Shown here: positions 1 through 12,500 of the stretch, piece after piece
Numbering within the stretch: the first letter of the stretch is position 1
Layout: each line of letters begins with the position of its first letter
DNA from: Hemerocallis citrina
Taxonomy: Eukaryota > Streptophyta > Magnoliopsida > Asparagales > Asphodelaceae
Assembly: GCA_017893485.1 (NCBI GenBank)
Contig: CM030366.1
Span: 187,347,947 to 187,411,946, forward strand
DNA: 64,000 nucleotides
Direction of reading: 5' to 3'
Notes under the pieces: generated by a model
Databases searched by the model: none
Told to the model about the DNA's origin: nothing
What the model saw: only the letters and a program-made list of their open reading frames with translations
Translations under genes and position numbers: made by a program

Positions 1-867
1 ACATGTTTGGAACCTTTTAAGACATCGACTGTGAAAATTTCAAAATCTTATGATTTCACTTATAGTAATATTTTTATTTCAATAATTAATATGATGCAAA
101 CTTTTCAAAAAATGAATTTGGATCTTTACACTGGCCATATTGTTATTCCAGCTTATGATAAAATTTTGAAGTATTTTAATCCTTCTCCTATGTTGTATAA
201 TATTACAACTATAATGGATCATCGTATCAAATTATCGGGTACAAAGAGTTTGATTGAAATGTATTTTTCTTTTCTTTAAGAAGAATCTCAGAATGAATGT
301 AATGATTATTTAGCTATATTTGAGTTGACATTGAATATTTGTATGATTTTTATGATAGAACTTATGCATCTAGTGGTATCACACGACAAACTAGTGTATC
401 AACTTCTTCTTCTTCTAGAGGTAAGGGTAAGAGCACATTAAAACATGTCACTGCAAATTTGCTTGCTCGTATTCAATCTAAAAAACCTATGACTAATGCA
501 TCTAATGAAATAAACTGGTATAATTCACAAGATAGTGAGAGTTCTACTATTAGGATAGAGGTGTTACAATGGTGCAAAGAGCATGAAACTGTGTTTTCAA
601 TTCTTTCACACATGGCTAGAGATCTACTAACCCCTCCTGTGTCTACAGTTGCATCAAAAAGTATTTTTTTCTTCAAGTGACAGGGTATTGACTGTTTACA
701 TGAATCGCTTAAAGCCGGGTTTATTAAAGATGCTCGTATGCACTGAAGATTGGATGAAAGCCGAGAACATGACTCAAGAAAAAACAAAGAACATGACTCA
801 AGGTAAAGCAGTGAACACCTCAACAAGTGGAAGCAACTCTCCTAAAGATCACGTCGAAGCTGAGTAG
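1..867 (+). pseudogene. hAT transposase (RICESLEEPER/BED-type), C-terminal half, broken
   Basis: Translated pieces match the second half of plant hAT transposases of the zinc-finger BED type: an EPFK...F.K.Y block, an MMQTF block, MDHRIKL (usually MDPRxKL), then the C-terminal dimerisation region with LQW..EHE..FSILS.MARDLLTPPVSTVAS and a final LKP...LVCTEDW. There is a stop after about residue 90 (near 277) and frame changes near 335 and 660, so it cannot make transposase. A closely similar protein, less truncated, is on the minus strand at 1901-4043, and that copy guided the reading. Confidence 0.88.
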
Positions 868-1160
868 GAAATTTAAAGGGATGAGATTCTAAATTTAGAT
901 AAGTTGAGATGCACGACAGTAGTCCAATGTCCTCTCTTAAATCTAACTTTAGGTTGTCTCGAACTCTAGATCACCCCCTTAAGCAATCATGTCATTTTAT
1001 AACTTTGTATGTTTTTTGAGTTCTTATTACATGTATTTGTTCGGTAATCTGATTGTTGTAAAAACTAATTCCAAGTTGAAATGAATAATGTATACAATTT
1101 TGTTTCACTCTTATACTTGTTGTACATTTTTTTTTGAAGTAAAAAAAAGGGCCAGCCCTA
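1..1160 (+). mobile_element. hAT transposon 1, 3' part (cut by window edge)
   Basis: The 3' half of an Ac-like hAT element enters from the left edge. It holds the C-terminal half of a transposase (to 867) and about 290 bp of AT-rich 3' sequence. The likely terminus is 1151-1160, whose reverse complement TAGGGCTGGC resembles the ends of the neighbouring hAT element (TAGGGTTGGC and TAGGGATGGC). The two elements are tail to tail, only about 26 bp apart. The 5' end and its target duplication lie outside the window, so the boundary is an inference. Confidence 0.65.
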
Positions 1161-1424
1161 ACTTGCCCGGCTGAGGTCGGTTTGGCTAGGGTTGGCATTC
1201 GGGTCGAACGGGCCGGGCCGGGCCGGACCCGTCGGGGTTGGACGTTGACTTGGGCGGGTTCGAGCCGGGTTGGTGCCTAAAAAGGGCCGGGCGGGGCCGG
1301 GTCCAAAATTGGAAATGGCGACCCGCCCAACCCGTGAACCCTTACGGGTCCAACCCGGGTCGGGTCGGGTCGACCCGCGGGTTGGCCCGTTTAGATAGAT
1401 AGGTTTATTTTTTTTAAAACTTAA

Positions 1425-1425
<1 letters not shown>

Positions 1426-1470
<45 letters not shown>
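1426..1470. repeat. (AAT)n microsatellite
   Basis: About 15 uninterrupted AAT units lie inside the 3' non-coding part of hAT element 2, next to its GC-rich subterminal region. Confidence 0.95.
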
Positions 1471-1472
<2 letters not shown>

Positions 1473-1781
1473 CATTAAAAATCGTAATAATAATAATAAG
1501 ATTGAAAAAGTGAAATTGGCAAAAAAAATTGAAATATTATTCATATGAATTTAAGTTATACAAGTTTCACAATTTGTAATGAAATGAAAAATTCAATTCA
1601 CAAATATGTTTTATACATAAACATATTTTTTATATACAATTTCAATTTACTTCAATTTTTCTAATTTAAAAATTGAAATAATAAGCACAGATATAAAACA
1701 ATTTTTTTATCTATTTACAATTGTCTTCAAGTTGATGGCCTTCAATTTGTTGTTGTTGGTCTTGAATTCTTCATTTTGGTT

Positions 1782-1885
1782 TGGTACTCTTGTATGTCCT
1801 CCGGTTCACCGGGTTTGTTTTATTAATTTCTTATTAATGAAACATGGTGGCATTATTCCACCTTTAACCTCAAAAAAAAAAAAAA
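1782..1885 (+). mobile_element. 5'-truncated L1 LINE tail (104 bp) with 14-bp TSD
   Basis: A segment ending in a poly-A tract (1872-1885) is bounded by the perfect direct repeat TCTTCATTTTGGTT at 1768-1781 and 1886-1899. Its body has the same 3' signature as the large LINE at 9885-17633 (TTTTATTAA...TTAATGAAAC...GGTGG...CCACCTTT...TCAAAA), so it is the last 100 bp of a related L1. It sits in the 3' flank of the transposase gene of hAT element 2 and is therefore younger than that element. Confidence 0.92.
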
Positions 1886-1900
1886 TCTTCATTTTGGTTG

Positions 1901-4043
1901 TTATTGTTGTTGTTGTTGTTGTTCTTCCGGCGAGTTGCTCCCACTTGTGGACGTTGATAACGCTTTCCCTTGTGTCCTATCTTCAGCCTTCAGCCAGTCT
2001 TCTGTGCAAACGAGCATCTCTAACGTGTCGGGCTTCAAGCGATCCTGTAATCAGTTAAAACTCTGCCGCTTGACGAAAATGCACTTTCAGAAGCAACTGT
2101 AGAGACATGAGGAGTTAGTAAATCTTTAGCCATAATTGACATAATACTATAAGTGTGTTCATGGTCTTTCCACCATTGTAAAATATCTAGTGGAGAAGAA
2201 GAAGACTCAGAATCTTGTTGGTTATACCAATTTAATTCATTTGGTTGATTAATCCTAGGTTTTTTTGATTGAATTTGTGCAAGTAAATTAAATGTTCTAT
2301 CATCAAATTACTCTTACCCTTACCTTTAGAAGTAGCAGAAGAAGAACTAACTACAGAAGTTGTACTACTAGAAGCAAAACATCTATCATAATAAACATAC
2401 AAGTTATTTAATGTAGATTCAAATTGAACTAAATAAGTAGCACAATCAATTACTATTTCTACATTTTCCCTAGGTAATGCAAAAAACATTTCAATCAAAC
2501 TCTTCGTACCTTCTAATTTGATACGAGGATCCATAACGGTAGCAACAAAAATCAACATAGGAGGAGAAAAATAATACTTCAAAAAAATTTTGTATGCAGG
2601 TTTTACAATCTCACCAACATAAGTATCATTTAACATTTCGTTAAATGTTTGCATCATGCTAACTAATAAAATAAAAATGCTACTAGAAGTAGATTCATAT
2701 ATTTTTGAAAATTTTAAAGTTGCGGTTTTAAAAGGTTCTAAAAATTTCAACAAAGATTCGGCATAATACCAATCGGTGGGCGTCATTTCAAAATTGTGCA
2801 TATTTTTTGCGATACAAAAATTATTTACAACTACTTTATATTCGGTAACAACATGTAGTAAATCAAATGTAGAGTTCCATCGGTGTTTAACATCCTTTGG
2901 AAATCTTCTAAAATGTACATTTGAAATCCGACACCAATTTTTTCATTCTTGAAATACGCTGGGACTTAATGCAATAAAATGTACAAAATTTCTAATTTTA
3001 ACTATATATGGATCGGCTATTTTTAATGCATCTTGAACACATAAATTTAAAATATGACATGCACATCTAATATGAAAAATATTGTCAGATGGAGGGTTTA
3101 ATGCAGTTTTTAAAATACTAATTGATACATTGTTGTTAGATGCATTATCAAAACTTACACACATAATTTTATCGCGAATATAAAATACATCACAAATTTC
3201 TAAAATACGGTTTGCTATTTCAACGCCACTATGGGGATACGGCAACGCCGCAAGTGATATGATTCTTTTTTGAAGAATTCAATCATTGTCGATCCAATGA
3301 CAGGTTATTCCCATCGTTAGAAAATTGTTGACACCCGTCCAACAATCTGAAGTTAAACTAACTCTACAAGTTAAACTCCATAAAATTGCAATCAAAGCGT
3401 CCTTCATTTCATTGTACACTTTAAAACAATCCAATTTGCAAGTATTTCTCGGAATTCTTCTAAAATGAGGGTTTAAAGCCGTTTGATTAAAATTTTCCAA
3501 ATCCCTACTCTCAGGATAGAAAAATGGTAACTCTTCCTTTATTACTAATTGGGCTATTTCTCGACGAACAAGATCGGGATCATAAGGGTGGCTATCGACT
3601 AGACCGGTCCTAGGGTTGATTTTTTGTTGGCCGGGTAGGTCAGCAAGAAGTTCTTTATGATTATTTAGGATGTGTCTACTAATTGTACCGGTGTCATCAC
3701 CCCTCTTGAATTTGTATGCCTTAGAACATGTTTTACAAACTTTCAAACCTATACCCGGAGTTTGTTCGTCCGGGATATAATCGTAAAACTTATGCCAATC
3801 GCTACTTTTTTCTCTACTTTTCCTACTACTACGGGGTTGTGTGGTTTCAGTTGGTTGTTATTGTTGTTGTTCTTCTTCTAATTGTATGTCACCTACAACC
3901 TCGTCGTGTGTACCCCATTGTTGGGTAGGAGGATCATGGTACTCTTGGGCGGGCTCACTAATTGGGACAACTGGTGGCCTACGGGAAAAGGAGGAGGAAT
4001 CTTGCCCACTTTGGCTACGACCGCTACCGCGTGATCTAGACAT
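1901..4043 (-). pseudogene. hAT transposase (BED zinc finger, hAT dimerisation), broken
   Basis: Reading from ATG at 4043: a serine/glutamine-rich N-terminus, a BED-type zinc finger (CKTCSKAYKF...GTISRH...NH), the hAT core with SLTSDCWTG, CVSFDNASNN and the CACHILNLCVQD block, the MDPRIKLEGTKSLIEM block, and the C-terminal LTPHVSTVASESAFSSSGRVL dimerisation motif. One frame runs through most of it but is cut by three nonsense codons (near 3858, 3279 and 2943) and by frameshifts near 2310 and after VLTDYR. The CAA-rich tail ends at TAA 1901-1903. The original length would be near 680 aa, normal for the family. Confidence 0.9.
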
Positions 4044-4928
4044 AATGTAGTAATATATGTAAAAAAATAAACCACACAATGTAGGAACGATGAATTATAA
4101 AAAAAAATCTAGAAAACAAAAGGGTTGAGATAGAGAAAATCAAAAAACCAAAAATAATTATAACTACAACAAAAATAAAATAAGAAGAGAGGTATGAAAT
4201 TTTGATACCGTTCACCGTGGATACGCGTATATAAAAAAATCCGTGAAAATAAGAATAGAAGTAGAAGTAGAATTCCTCAAATCCGGAATTGAAGACTTGG
4301 GGAGAGCTTGTATAAGAGTTGAAGACTTGATCACTTGGAGTTGGACGAGAGTTGAAGAGTTGAAGACGTTGAATTTTGATTTCGATACGATCGGAAATTG
4401 ATCGTGTATATGCCTTGAACACTTGTTTATTCAATACTTCAATTGTTCACAAATTGCTTAGAAATGAGTAATAATAGTAGAGAGAGTAAGACAGTAAGGT
4501 GTGATTTTTTTAATGGGGTTTTGGGGGGGTATTTATAGGCTCAAAATAAATATTAAAAAAACCCAAAAAAACCAAAAAAATCAAGCAAAACGGCTATAAG
4601 AGCCGTTTGCTCTCTGTTGTACAATGTCCCCCCCCCCCCCCCAACGGATCGTTTGACCCCCGGGTCAACGGTCGACCCGTGACAGGTCGAACGTTTGACC
4701 CGAACGGGTCCAACGGTTCGTAACCTGCGGGTCGACCCGCGGGTTGGCGGGCGGGTTGGGTATTTTTTAACGGGTTCGCGGGTCGAGTTATACGGGTTCG
4801 ATTCGCTATTTACGCGACCCGGGTCGACCCGTTACTGTTCACGGGTTCAACCCGAACCTGCCAAGCACTTTCACGGGCCGGGTTCAACGGGTGGGTCAGC
4901 GGTTGACCCGGCCCACTTGCCATCCCTA

Positions 4929-5076
4929 GGTTCGAGTTGACTTCTTGAAAATACAACCTGGCCCGGGATTACATACAACCAGGCCAGGGACTGCCCCAAC
5001 ATGGGCAAACCAGCCGGATTTGGGCCCAAACCGGCCCGAATGCCAACCTACTAAAAGCCCCAGATGCATTTGTTTA
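4929..5076. other. Short spacer between hAT element 2 and the MITE
   Basis: This is GC-moderate sequence with near-repeated CCTGGCCCGGG/CCAGGCCAGGG and GGGCCCAAACCGGCCCG words, probably the remnant of another element's end. I see no gene. Confidence 0.4.
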
Positions 5077-6019
5077 GAGCATCCACAGTCATGCTTTGCT
5101 AAAATATGCATTTTCGCATATATACATATAGCAAAGCATGTTTGCTGCAGTGGTAAAACGCTATAAATATAGCCCAAAAAAATCATCGAACGGAACTCTA
5201 AGTTTCGTCCCGCACAAAAAAAAAAAAAAAATTCTGGCCATTTTAAAATAATTTATTTGATTATTTTAATAATGAGAAATCTTCGGTTGCACACTACTTT
5301 GGTGAGCACTCCGTGAGCACTCACGAACTAGAGACCCTATGAAAAATCCGAACCGCTCATATCGTTCTATATGCCTTAGATAGCCTAATAATAAAAAATC
5401 AAGTAATTTGAAGTTCATTTGCCCATGATTTACATCATCACAAAATTGTATGGCTGAAAATTCTAACAGCTTGATGGATGGGCAAATGAACTTCAAATTA
5501 CTTGATTTTTTATTGTTAGGCTATCTAAGGCATATAGAACAATATGAGCGGTTCAGATTTTTCACAGGGTCTCTAGTTCGTGAGTGCTCACGGAGTGCTC
5601 ACCAAAAGTAGTGTGCAACCGAAGGGGACTCTTTTAATAATTTTAATAATTAAAAAAAGAAAAAAAATAGAAAAAATGTTTGAACAGAACTCTAAGTTCC
5701 GTCCAAGCCAAAAGGGGAAATGAGCCAAAAGGGGAAATGAGCTGTTTGAGGGACGACACTTCCGAGGAAAATTGGAATTTCTTTTTATAATCGGGACGGA
5801 AAGTGAAGTTGTGTCGAAGAATTAAAAAATAATTTTTTTCGTGAGACGGAAAGTGAAGTTATGTCCTGTATAATATGCATTTTTTCAAATCCACTCTCAT
5901 TTATAACAATCTACTATCGCTATTTATGCATAAATAATGCATAAATAGCAAAGGCCTGCAGTTGGCTGTTTACTATAAAATACATTTTATACATAAATAG
6001 CACACTACTGTGGATGCTC
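5077..6019. mobile_element. Harbinger-type MITE, TTA TSD
   Basis: The terminal inverted repeat GAGCATCCACAGT at 5077 is matched by ACTGTGGATGCTC ending at 6019. The target-site duplication is TTA on both sides (5074-5076 and 6020-6022), the 3-bp TTA/TAA site typical of PIF/Harbinger. There is no coding capacity. The interior is AT-rich with an approximate direct repeat around GAACTCTAAGTT (5190s and 5680s). A Mutator-type foldback element has inserted inside it. Confidence 0.85.
5274..5631. mobile_element. Mutator-type foldback MITE, 10-bp TSD, nested
   Basis: This is a long inverted repeat: the left arm (CTTCGGTTGCACACTACTTT... and the GTGAGCACTCCGTGAGCACTC block) returns reversed on the right, leaving a loop of only about 60 bp around 5430-5480. 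Both sides carry TTTTAATAAT (5264-5273 and 5632-5641), a 10-bp duplication as for Mutator-like elements. It lies inside the Harbinger-type MITE and so inserted after it. Confidence 0.88.
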
Positions 6020-6022
6020 TTA

Positions 6023-6366
6023 TAAAGACTGCAGGTTTCACACTCTTTCATAGTGAAGTTTCCACCAAAATGTAGTCTAATAATTTAATGCACCAATGAT
6101 TCACTCATATGACCCCATTCATTAACACAGAAATGACTATATAAAGTTCTGGGTGCCTTCCTTTTCCACTACATGGAACAAAGATATATTACAGTTTTAG
6201 CAGCTGAAGTGGAATCAGTAAGCGCGCACACACATACACCTTGAGTTGAGCTGTCAGTGACTCTTCCAAACCTTGGAAAATTCTCAATTGATTACAACTG
6301 GGCCATAGCACCTCAGCAAAATACACTCTTTGGAGATCCATAAACAAGAACAAGTTGTCGAATGGA
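6023..6366. other. Probable 3' flank of the host gene
   Basis: On the minus strand this follows the stop codon of the host gene and should contain its 3' UTR. No clear AATAAA was seen, so the transcript end cannot be placed. Confidence 0.35.
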
Positions 6367-6589
6367 TCAACTGGATGAAACTTTCAGCTTTTGCTTCATT
6401 TTTTTATTATTGGGCAAGATGATGTCATCATCTGAACCATTTTCTCTGAACTTCCTCTTCTTAGTTATGTTTGAAGATATTTTACCTGTTTTTTTCGTAG
6501 TTGAAGCTTCTTTTTCTTGGCTCTCTCTGTGTTTCCTTTCGTAGATCTTCATCGCTTCATCGAGAGGAAGTAACCCCCACTCCAACATC
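6367..6589 (-). CDS. Host gene exon 4 (terminal)
   Basis: The acceptor has a pyrimidine-rich tract (TTTTTACTACTTCTTTCAG|G). The exon completes the Trp codon and encodes [19 protein letters not shown] followed by a Lys/Ser-rich tail with a KKRKFRENG basic patch, ending in TGA at 6367-6369. It lies 12.8 kb from exon 3; joining restores the conserved block, and this is why I treat the two loci as one gene. Confidence 0.75.
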
Positions 6590-9500
6590 CTGAAAGAAGT
6601 AGTAAAAACAGATGAGGCAATCTTTTGAAATCGTGATATTGGTTTCAACATGCTGCCAACAATTCATAAAATAATTTTAGAGCTACAACTCGTGCAGGAT
6701 GATTTGACCCCATTTTATGTTTGATTACCAGTTCGATCTAGTTAGCTTTGTTTTAGATTTTGTTGAATATAGTTGATGATAGTACTTTTCCTCGCACACC
6801 TTTAAGAGTTCCGGTGCAGGGGTACAGACATTTCACATGATATAATAGTTGCCCATACTCAATTCGTACTACTAGGTGTGTATTAAATGCAGACTTTTGT
6901 GATAAAAAGTTTCCGCTTCGCACAAGCCAGGTTTTGGCCCACGAAAAAGGTGCTCAAGCATATTATAATGTAAATATAAATATAAATATAAATATAAATC
7001 CCCAGAGACCTCGCCTCAAGTTTGGTGTTTTTGTGCTGTCCTAATTAGATTTGGCGAGTACTAATATGAACAAAAACAGATTGAGATTGTACTCTACGAT
7101 AATTTGTTTTCTCAGCAAGACAGATTACTGACAATCATAGAATGGGCAAAAAATATTTGCATCATTTGGTCTATACATAAACATATTATGCATTGTTGAT
7201 AACATGATATACATTGGGGCTCAGGTGCAAAACAAAGCCTTGTCAGAATTTGGTATGGAGGTCAAAAGTAAACAACCATATTAGATAAAGTTAGTCCCTC
7301 TTGTTTGAAGTATTTTAAGGAAAAGAAAACCCACCTAAGGAATTAACTTGACCGAATCAGGCTCAGGAATTAAAAAAAATCACCAGGTCATGTCTGTCTA
7401 AGTCCAACCAGTTTTATGTTAGTTTTATCTGACAAATTCTGAATTTTGATTAGCCAATTGTAATGACAAGTCATGATAGTCGGTTAGAATTATTATTTGT
7501 GGTTTTCGTATTGATGTATTCCTCTATGAAATATTCCAATTCAATATTTCCTTTTCTTAGAAAAAAAATATTTAAATTCATTTCACAGTCAATTTGGATT
7601 GTCAATGGACTCTATGTCTGTAAAATCTATATAATACTTCATCGAAATAGAGCAGACAACGTAATTTTCCTGAACAAAAATATAAATAAAAGCAGTATGG
7701 GAAAATAGAGTTTGAACTATGTTGTAGTACACTACAATTATCAGCTAGGATACAAAGTATATAAAGACTATAATGAAGGGCAAAAAAAAATGCAATTGTT
7801 CAAGAATAAACATAAAATTAGATTCTTTGGGTTACATCCTAATTATATTTCTTACTGAATGCTGTATTTGACTAGACAAAGCAAGAGCTTCTAGGTTCAA
7901 TACTTTAATATGTGTCCAGTTTTCAGGAAACCTAAAGCATTTAGTAAAAATAAAATAGAATATTTTGTTTTCAACCTTCTAGAACTATTTGATAAGTAGA
8001 TAAAATGATATATTATGTCCAGAGATATGGAAACTTAATTTTCCATTTGGTTTCAAAAACTCGGGTTTGAAACGTATCGTTTGTGGCTCGCAAAGGCTTA
8101 CCAGTAACTTTGAAAGTTTCCTGGCTTCTAGCCAAAGACATGGTCTGGCCTAGATAAAATGATAGGCAATCCAAGTATTTAATACAGATAATATCATAGG
8201 TGATTGCCATATTATATACATCAGAGATTGAGTATAGGCAATTTGTCCACATCACTCACTAGCAAATTTTCTAATTCCATATATCTCACTGACAAATCGG
8301 TATTTCCATATTACTCCCTCAATCAACTCCAAAAATGACCACTCTCAGAACCTGAATCAGAACATCTTTGAAGTTCTGATCTATTAAACAAACTTTCAGG
8401 AATAAGTACAACGGTAGAAAATAAGATCGCAAGAGTAGAAGACTATTTAGAGACAATTATAACTTTGCATTTAAGATTATTTCTCGAAAGTTGTTCAATG
8501 GATAGAATTTTCATGATGTTGCAATTGAGGTTTTGGCTGGTCACATTTGTAGTTGGTAGAGGGAGTAATATGGAAATACTAATTTGTGAGTGAGTTATAC
8601 CAAATTTGAACAATTGTTAGTGAGTTTTGTGGAAAAAACCCTGCTATTATATATTTTGACTTCAAAAATTGATATTAAGAAAGAACTATGCACCAGCAAG
8701 CTGGGAACTAAAAGCAAGATAAAATTTGGATAATCACGAGCCATGTCTTTTCAACCCTCACATGGGCTGGATAACCCAAATGAAACAAGAACTTTGAGGT
8801 TCAGAAGGTCTAGTATGTTATACACAATGGTACAACCTATAACTGTGTAATTTAAATGAAAGCACTATAATTATGGCATCTAGGGTTGATAGATAACTGT
8901 CAGATTTTAATTCTTTAAAAATCGACTCCCTATTTGACAATAGTAACTAATGAACAAAAGCACACCAAGATATCTAATCATAAATTGAGAATATGTTATT
9001 TAATTTTTTTAGTAGAGAATTAGTAAGGGTAATTAATTATTTTAGTAGAGAATTATTAAGGGTAATTAAAATTCCGATTTAATCGCTCAAAACCAATTTC
9101 AAAAAATTGGTTGAAATTTAATCGGGGGTTTCCCGATTAGGGATTAATCGCCGATTTTAACTGCTTAGTTAATCGCTCTTAGACCGATTAGTTCCAAAAA
9201 CTGATTTTAACTGCCTAGCTGACGCATTATCCAAGTCAGCGTCCTCTTCTTTCGACAACCTCGATTGCACGGTTCTGGTGAAGGTCCTTGTCCGACTGAG
9301 TATCGACAAAGAGAACGCCGAGGTCCTCTGCCTCGAGCTGCCGATACGGTCATCAAGATGGATGGATCCGATCATGAACTACTTGAAAAATGGTGAACTG
9401 CCGCAGGACCCGTCCGAGGCCAGAAAAGTCCGAGTCAGGGCCGAGAAGTTCGCACTCGTTAATGATGTGTTTTTCAAGCGATCAAACACGAAGGTCAATG

Positions 9501-12500
9501 GGAGGTCGTACCTCTGATGTCTGGCCCCTGGAGAAGCCAAGTATGCGCTTGAGGAGATGCACGAGGGGATTGGAAGCTGTCACATGGGCAACAGATCGCT
9601 GGCCAGAAAAGTACTCAACCACGGGTACTACTAGCCGAATCTCTTAAGGATGCTCAGGATCTTGTCAAGAAATGTGGTCCATGCTACAGGTTCTCCTCGG
9701 TTAAGCACGTTCCCCAGGTCGAGCTTTTTGGAAGTTGAATAGTTTAGTATGCTAATGCAAATCAAATGGAGAGCATATAGGCATATACTTTTGTTTAATT
9801 ATTTGGAGACAATATAGGTTGTATTATTAAGTAGAGGAAAAAGTTGGAATATCAACTATCAAGTAAAGATTAATCTGGCTTTGAGGTTTTTTTTTTTTGA
9901 GGAAAAGGTGGAATAAGGCCACCCTGTTTCATTAATAAGCAGTTAATAAAACAACCCCGGCGTACCGGAAAAAAAAGCAATACAAAACGAAAGTACAATG
10001 CAGAAAGAAAGAAAGTGTAGGAAAACAAACATACACCCCCAACAAGCCCTGGGGGATGGGATAAACAACTCAAACATCACTCCACCCGATAGAACAGTAG
10101 GCGGCAACAAAAAAACACCAGCTAGCCTCAGCACTGACGTGACTGGTGAAGCCAGTCCCTCAATCCAGCGTCGGTCCGATCTCTACCTCCTCATCATCAA
10201 ACTCCTCAACCTGGAATACTCTGGCTATCCTTCCTCTTGCCCCCGTGGCCGCAGCTGTAGCCCAAAAAGAAATAAGACACATGATGTGAGACAGATTACC
10301 AGAAATACTATTACATGTAGCCCGAAAATAAAAATTATTTCTGTCAAGCCATAACACCCATGTTGTTGCTGCTATTGCGATGTACCACGCATCCTTCATG
10401 TCATGGCGACTCACCGCAAATTTGGGGCCAATCCACAAATCCTCATATACATCGGGGTAGTGGCCAGTTCCTAAAGCTCGGAGTACCTCAACCATCGTTG
10501 CCTTACTTCTGGAGCAATGGATGAAAAGGTGATTTAGATCTTCCACATGTGTATTGCAGAAGCCACAGTTAGTCGCCACCTGTGGTTGTCTCTTGGCAAG
10601 ATTTTGCCTCGTAAGGATAGCATTATTGAGCACTAGCCATAAGAACACTCTGATTTTAAGGAGAGTTTTCGCCTTCCACAACACCTGCGCCCAGCTCGGT
10701 CTGCATCCTCGAAAGTGGATCCGATGATACAGAGATCTCACCGAGAAAGCTCCCTTGCTCTCGAGATCCCATCGCTTCTGGTCTGGGCCTTGAGTGCACC
10801 TTGTGCCTGCCCGTGTGATGTGTGCTTGCATGTCAAGCAATTACTGTTGTAAATATGGGGTGAGCGTTCCTCGGAACGCCGGCTTCCAGCCTCCCTTTTT
10901 CCATCCTTCGGCAACGGACAAATTCGGTCGACTCGACCACTCGTACAGCTCTGGGAACATTTCCTTCAGGGCATGGGCTCCACACCACCTATCCCACCAA
11001 AATCTGGTGGACTTGCCATTGCCGATGGTCGACGAAACAGTCGAGTTGAAGGGGCCGCTAGCCTTGGCAATTCCTTTCCAGAGACGCGAAACTTTAGCCC
11101 CTACCCAGAAGCCGAGGTTTCTTGTGCCTTTACCCCTGAGATAAGGTTGGATGAAATCCTGCCAACCTTCCCCACTGTTGTGGAATACCTTCCACCACCA
11201 CTTCCCCAGCAGGGCAAGGTTCATATCTCTGAGGTCGATGATGCCAAGCCCTCCATGTTTCTTCTTCATGCAAGCGATACTCCATTTGATGAGGTGGTAA
11301 CCTCCTTTATCCGAGTCCGCCCCCTTCCAAAGGAATCGTTTTCGAATTCGGTCAATCCTCTGGATCACCCACCTTGGAAGTTCGAAAAATGACATGTAGT
11401 AGATTGGCAGATTAGACAACACCGAGTTGATTAGTACCACTCTGCCCCCGAGAGACAACGATTTACCTTTCCAACCCGACACTCTGTCCTCCACCCTGTC
11501 AATGATAGGCAACCAGTGTGCTTTAGATAATTTCCCTGGTCTGAGTGGAAGCCCCAAATATTTGATAGGGAAGCCACTCGTCGTGCAGTTCAAGATAGTA
11601 GCGTGCTCCCCTGCTTCATCATCGGATAGGGAAATTGGAGTCAGCGCACTCTTGTTAAAATTAATCCTAAGGCCTAACCATGCCTCAAAACAGTATAGGA
11701 TCCCTTTAAAGCTGGCAGTTTCTCGTCTAGACCCATTACCAAAGAGTAGGGTATCATCTGCGTATTGCAGGATCGTACATCCTTTAGTAGACGCGGACCG
11801 GGCCACTGGCATGATCCAACCTTTTTCCTGGCAATTCTCTAGCATAACCCTCAAGACATCCGCTACGATAGTAAACAGGAGCGGTGATAAGGGTCCCCTT
11901 GTCTGAGGCCCTTCCTACAAGGGAACGGCTGCCCCGACCTACCATTCACTGAAATGGCAGTTTTGCTAGTCTGCAAGCACTGCCTAATCCAGCAGATCCA
12001 TTTATTCCCGAAGCCCCTACCCCTGAGGGCTTCTAGCAAGCACTCCCAATCGACCGAGTCATAGGCTTTCTCAAAGTCCAGCTTAAGCAGAAAGCTTTTC
12101 GAATTGGTTGTATGGCAGCGGTGGATAACTTGTTCTGCCGTTGCCACACAATCTAGGATATTTCTGCCCTTAATGAAAGCCCGTTTGAGATTTGTTAATC
12201 AGGTTGTCCATAATCCCCCCAGGCGGATAGCTAACACTTTTGTAATGATCTTCGCCGAGCAATTAATGAGGCTGATCGGTCTAAAATCCCCCACTTTCGA
12301 TGCCTCTTCCCGTTTGGGAATAAGGACAACATCCGCAAAATTGAACATACCCAATCTGAGCTTATTGTTAAAAAAGTCTTCCAGTAGAGCCATAAAGTCC
12401 CCTTTAATTTCTTCCCAGAAAATTTGGAAGAACATCATTGGGAAGCCGTCTGGCCCTGGTGATTTCTCTGCTCCCATTTGACTGATGGCCTTTTTAACTT

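Larger units (their letters stand above)
1187..4928 (-). mobile_element. hAT transposon 2, near full length
   Basis: The ends are inverted: TAGGGTTGGC at 1187 and GCCATCCCTA ending at 4928. Both ends have GC-rich subterminal zones full of short GGGTCGACCCG/GGCCGGG-like repeats (about 1200-1395 and 4620-4925), as is usual for Ac-like elements. The 8 bp outside are GGTTTGGC on the left and GGTTCGAG on the right; five of eight agree, so the target duplication is degenerate or the ends are off by a few bases. Contents are a broken transposase gene, an AAT microsatellite and a tiny LINE insertion. Length is about 3.74 kb. Confidence 0.8.

Noticed and set aside
1158..1544. 128-codon ORF with Pro/Arg and Ile runs
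   Set aside because: Produced by the GC-rich hAT end and an AAT microsatellite.
7463..8255. Two ORFs of about 80 codons in the large intron
   Set aside because: No conserved motif, and isolated in AT-rich intron sequence.
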